A stretch of DNA of 8,607 bases from Legionellaceae bacterium (GTDB lineage: Bacteria; Pseudomonadota; Gammaproteobacteria; Legionellales; Legionellaceae): positions 1 through 8,607 of the forward strand of contig CANNJG010000079.1 in NCBI GenBank assembly GCA_947504795.1, written 5' to 3'. The position numbers and the translations under genes are program-made. Below the pieces are notes generated by a model. The model saw only the letters and a list, made by a program, of their open reading frames with translations. It searched no databases and had not been told where the DNA came from. Below, piece after piece: positions 6,928 to 8,607 of this stretch; the first letter of the stretch is position 1; the number at the start of each line of letters is the position of its first letter.

Positions 6928-7235
6928 AACTTCCTAACTAATGAGAAAAAATACGAGGAACACAGGGTGCTAATATCAGTCGCAGAGGTTCGGTTTTTTT
7001 TTGAGTTAATCATTTTATTAAGAAATATAACAGGATGCCCGCACCAAACAAAGGCAGATATTAGGCAAGTAGCAGCGATGACGGCGCCATTATCCCCGCC
7101 TATTTTATGTAAAATGACAGGATGAATAAAAATGATATAAACCATGGTTATGAAGGGGATTAAGCTTGTTATAACCTCTGTTTGGAATTGTTTATTTTGC
7201 TTTAAGATTCGGAGATGAATACGGGCCATAATCAC
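6924..7235 (-). pseudogene. Remnant of an NCS2/AzgA-type purine permease gene (N-terminal piece only)
   Basis: The open frame encodes 103 residues, of which about 8-61 match the start of guanine/hypoxanthine permeases of the NCS2 (AzgA/PbuG) family. The matching segments are TEVITSL, FITMVYIIFIHPVIL and GAVIAATCLISA, corresponding to the entry into the first membrane helix and the start of the second. The family is usually 430-450 aa with 12-14 helices, so about 85% of the gene is missing. Homology stops near 7053; the remaining ~42 residues are polar, cross a 9-base homopolymer (6994-7002) and resemble nothing known. The frame can start at GTG 7235 or, better, at ATG 7229, which has AGAAG five bases upstream. 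The stop overlaps the GNAT start as ATGA. A transporter function is ruled out by the truncation; a surviving role as a translated leader is possible. Confidence 0.72.
7024..7051 (-). promoter_or_regulatory. Candidate promoter for the GNAT-ketosynthase pair
   Basis: On the minus strand, TTGTTT (plus 7046-7051) and TATATT (plus 7024-7029) are separated by 16 bases, about 96 bases before the GNAT ATG. The -10 box matches TATAAT at five of six positions; the -35 box has the TTG but not the ACA. It sits exactly where permease homology ends, so a promoter may have been kept or created by the deletion. This is a pattern match only. Confidence 0.3.
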
Positions 7236-7421
7236 TTCTGCGTTTCAAAAAGATTGATAATAGTTTGGATTACTTCAAATCTCAATACTCTTGGTATACT
7301 TTTTGCGAACACATATAACGTGTGCCCAGTGTGGAAGAGGGTGGTTGAGCAATTGTTTGTGTTGTAAGGTTTTCGCGCACAACATGGAGAGCCACTCACT
7401 TTTGCGCGACAGTGGTTTCGC
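7236..7421. other. Noncoding spacer between the rplS terminator and the permease remnant
   Basis: No supported gene is seen here on either strand. Small inverted repeats are present, such as GTTGT with ACAAC around 7360-7384 and CCACT with AGTGG around 7392-7415, but none has a T tract. A TATACT box occurs on the plus strand at 7299-7304 without a convincing -35 box. The minus strand presumably once carried the permease promoter. Confidence 0.4.
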
Positions 7422-7449
7422 AAAAAAGCATTCCCGCTTGCGCGGGAAT
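7422..7449 (-). terminator. Rho-independent terminator of the trmD-rplS transcript
   Basis: The arms ATTCCCGC (7430-7437) and GCGGGAAT (7442-7449) form a perfect 8-bp GC-rich stem with a 4-base loop. On the minus strand it is followed by GC and then six T (plus 7422-7427). It begins 17 bases after the rplS stop, as expected for the end of that operon. The ATTCCCGC palindrome also resembles dispersed repeats found in many proteobacterial genomes. Confidence 0.85.
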
Positions 7450-7465
7450 ACGATATCTGCTCACC

Positions 7466-7831
7466 CTAATCCGCTTTTTTTGTGGCTAATTTTTCTTTAA
7501 TACGCGCTGCACGGCCTGCTAAGTTACGTAAATAATAAAGCTTAGCGCGACGCACATCACCACGACGTTTTACGGTGATGCTATCTACCATTGGACTATA
7601 GGTTTGAAATACGCGTTCAATGCCGACATTGTGGGATATTTTACGCACCGTAAACGCAGAGTTTAAACCACGATTGCGTTTCGCAATGACTACACCCTCG
7701 AACGCCTGTAACCGCTCACGCGTTCCTTCGATGACTTTCACTTGCACCAATACAGTATCTCCTGGATTAAATTCAGGAATGGTTTTGCCTTGCATTTGCT
7801 CAGCATTCAATTGATCTATGATGTTTGTCAT
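7466..7831 (-). CDS. rplS: 50S ribosomal protein L19
   Basis: L19 lies at the interface of the 30S and 50S subunits. The chosen start gives 121 aa (E. coli 115). It reads MTNIIDQLNAEQM, then PGDTVLVQVKVIEG, ERLQAFEGVVIAKRNRGLNSAFTVRK, GIERVFQTYSPMVDSI and VKRRGDVRRAKLYYLRNLAGRAARIKEKL, all colinear with the family. The frame is open further upstream to 7879, but those 16 residues have no family counterpart. ATG 7831 sits five bases after GAGGAG, and ATG 7834 is too close to that site. It follows trmD in the standard rpsP-rimM-trmD-rplS order, and a strong terminator follows its stop. The last residues (ATKKAD) are slightly longer than usual. Confidence 0.98.
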   Translation of the reverse strand: MTNIIDQLNAEQMQGKTIPEFNPGDTVLVQVKVIEGTRERLQAFEGVVIAKRNRGLNSAFTVRKISHNVGIERVFQTYSPMVDSITVKRRGDVRRAKLYYLRNLAGRAARIKEKLATKKAD

Positions 7832-7836
7832 CATTA

Positions 7837-7842
7837 CTCCTC
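7837..7842 (-). promoter_or_regulatory. Ribosome-binding site that fixes the rplS start
   Basis: On the minus strand GAGGAG is followed by TAATG and then ATG at 7831. This strong Shine-Dalgarno match decides between three in-frame ATG codons (7879, 7834 and 7831) in favour of 7831, which also gives the family's usual N-terminus. Confidence 0.8.
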
Positions 7843-7856
7843 GGTCTACTATCAAA

Positions 7857-7916
7857 CTATTGTCGAAAAAACGCCTCATGATTTGCTGGGGTCTGTTGCT
7901 CTTTCATCTTAAGGCG
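7857..7916 (-). promoter_or_regulatory. Possible attenuator with small leader ORF between trmD and rplS
   Basis: In the trmD-rplS spacer, CGCCT (plus 7912-7916) can pair with AGGCG (plus 7872-7876), and ATGA/TCAT pairing just inside can lengthen the stem. Six T (plus 7866-7871) follow on the minus strand, giving a terminator-like shape with a long loop. The same stretch holds a 16-codon frame (ATG at 7907, stop TAG at 7857) reading MKEQQTPANHEAFFRQ, with GAGG about nine bases before its ATG. This may set the L19 level relative to TrmD, but the stem is short and could be chance. Confidence 0.3.
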
Positions 7917-7958
7917 CCTCGATGATATGGGCTATAAGAGATGAATCGTTGACTGACC

Positions 7959-8607
7959 CTAGTCATCCTCATGTAATCGTTCTTTTTTAAATTCCATCAG
8001 TAAGCGTTCATCCGCCTTACTTAAGGTTACCTCTCCCAGTAAGTCTGGGCGTTTTAACCAGGTCTTTCCCAACGCCTGTTTGCGTTGCCATTGTGCAATT
8101 TTCTGGTGGCTACCACTTAACAATACGTTAGGTACTGTGCCGCTCTCCAAGATTGCAGGCCGCGTGTAATGCGGAAAATCTAGTAATCCATTCATAAAAG
8201 AATCGGTCGCTGCTGAAGCGGGATGCCCCAAACTACCGGGGAGTAGTCGAATAATGGCATCTATACATGCCATCGCCGCCAATTCTCCGCCACTTAATAC
8301 AAAATCACCAATGGACCACTCTTCATCAACATCCTGAACAATGACTCGTTCATCGATGCCTTCATAACGTCCTGCTATGAACAGCAAAGAGCTTGTGTCG
8401 AGAGCAGCCGCATTTAGTTTTTTTTGGTCAATGCGTTGTCCTTGCGGACTTAAGTAAATTGTTTTGCACCCAGCTGACATGTGCTGCTTGGCATGCACAA
8501 TAGCGGCATGCAGCGGTTCATACATCATGACCATGCCGGGTCCGCCGCCGTATGGCCGATCATCGACTTGTCTGTGATCGTTTCGCGCCCAATCTCTTGG
8601 GTTCCAA
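7959..8607 (-). CDS. trmD: tRNA (guanine-N1)-methyltransferase TrmD, 5' end outside window
   Basis: TrmD methylates G37 at N1 in tRNAs with G36-G37, using S-adenosylmethionine, and prevents +1 frameshifting. The frame stays open to the right edge, so the visible part is about 215 residues against ~250 for the family, with roughly the first 35-40 missing. Beyond the internal ATG at 8534 the sequence continues WNPRDW, DDRPYGGGPGM, as in TrmD, which shows 8534 is not the real start. The SPOUT knot is present: IYLSPQGQRI, LFIAGRYEGIDERV, EEWSIGDFVLSGGELAAM, then SAATDSF with the catalytic aspartate, and LLDFPHYTRPA. The C-terminal tRNA-binding part includes LLSGSHQKIAQWQRKQALGKTWLKRPDLL. rimM and rpsP are expected further right. 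Confidence 0.97.
   Translation of the reverse strand, partial: WNPRDWARNDHRQVDDRPYGGGPGMVMMYEPLHAAIVHAKQHMSAGCKTIYLSPQGQRIDQKKLNAAALDTSSLLFIAGRYEGIDERVIVQDVDEEWSIGDFVLSGGELAAMACIDAIIRLLPGSLGHPASAATDSFMNGLLDFPHYTRPAILESGTVPNVLLSGSHQKIAQWQRKQALGKTWLKRPDLLGEVTLSKADERLLMEFKKERLHEDD

Noticed and set aside
7232..7423. 63-codon minus-strand frame upstream of the permease remnant
   Set aside because: No family resemblance, mixed composition, no convincing ribosome site, and it covers a spacer with small hairpins and promoter-like sequence.
7291..7500. 69-codon plus-strand frame across the rplS terminator
   Set aside because: It runs through the terminator hairpin and antisense to the rplS end; the protein looks random.
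7832..7879. Longer rplS reading frame starting at 7879
   Set aside because: The extra 16 residues have no counterpart in L19, and the strong GAGGAG site fits the ATG at 7831.
8532..8534. ATG at 8534 as the trmD start
   Set aside because: The frame continues upstream with DDRPYGGGPGM and WNPRDW, conserved TrmD sequence, so the start lies beyond the window.
1..8607. CRISPR array, tRNA or rRNA genes
   Set aside because: No regularly spaced repeats and no tRNA- or rRNA-like sequence were seen on either strand.

Overview
The window looks like the chromosome of a gammaproteobacterium with moderate GC content, most probably of the order Legionellales (Legionella/Coxiella/Rickettsiella-like). Reasons: a C-terminal trmD followed by rplS in the gammaproteobacterial order, Legionella-like PolA and LpxD proteins, and a tandem-GNAT protein resembling the Legionella Dot/Icm effector VipF, lying directly upstream of a beta-ketoacyl-ACP synthase. 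The taxon is inferred from remembered protein families and gene order; no search was run.

Nearly everything is transcribed right to left (minus strand). From the right edge: trmD (its start lies beyond the window), a 127-bp spacer with a possible small leader ORF and attenuator-like hairpin, rplS, and a clear rho-independent terminator. Next comes a decayed segment: the first ~60 codons of an NCS2/AzgA-type purine permease whose remaining ~85% is missing. Its residual frame runs into the start of the tandem-GNAT gene through an ATGA overlap, and the GNAT gene overlaps the ketosynthase gene in the same way. These form one translationally coupled group that ends at 4763. A 216-bp spacer follows, with terminator-like hairpins, a nested palindrome and a good lpxD promoter candidate. 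Then lpxD and polA overlap by ATGA, so a lipid A enzyme and DNA polymerase I appear to be co-transcribed. A 211-codon orphan gene lies 36 bp past polA.

At the left edge, on the plus strand, is the C-terminal end of an IS256-family transposase plus a probable right inverted repeat. The element stops a few bases from the orphan gene's stop codon, so the insertion may have trimmed that gene.

How the genes relate: TrmD and L19 serve translation, LpxD builds lipid A from hydroxyacyl-ACP, and the ketosynthase belongs to acyl-ACP chemistry. PolA is DNA repair housekeeping. The accessory interest lies in the VipF-like/ketosynthase pair, the permease scar, the orphan gene and the IS end.
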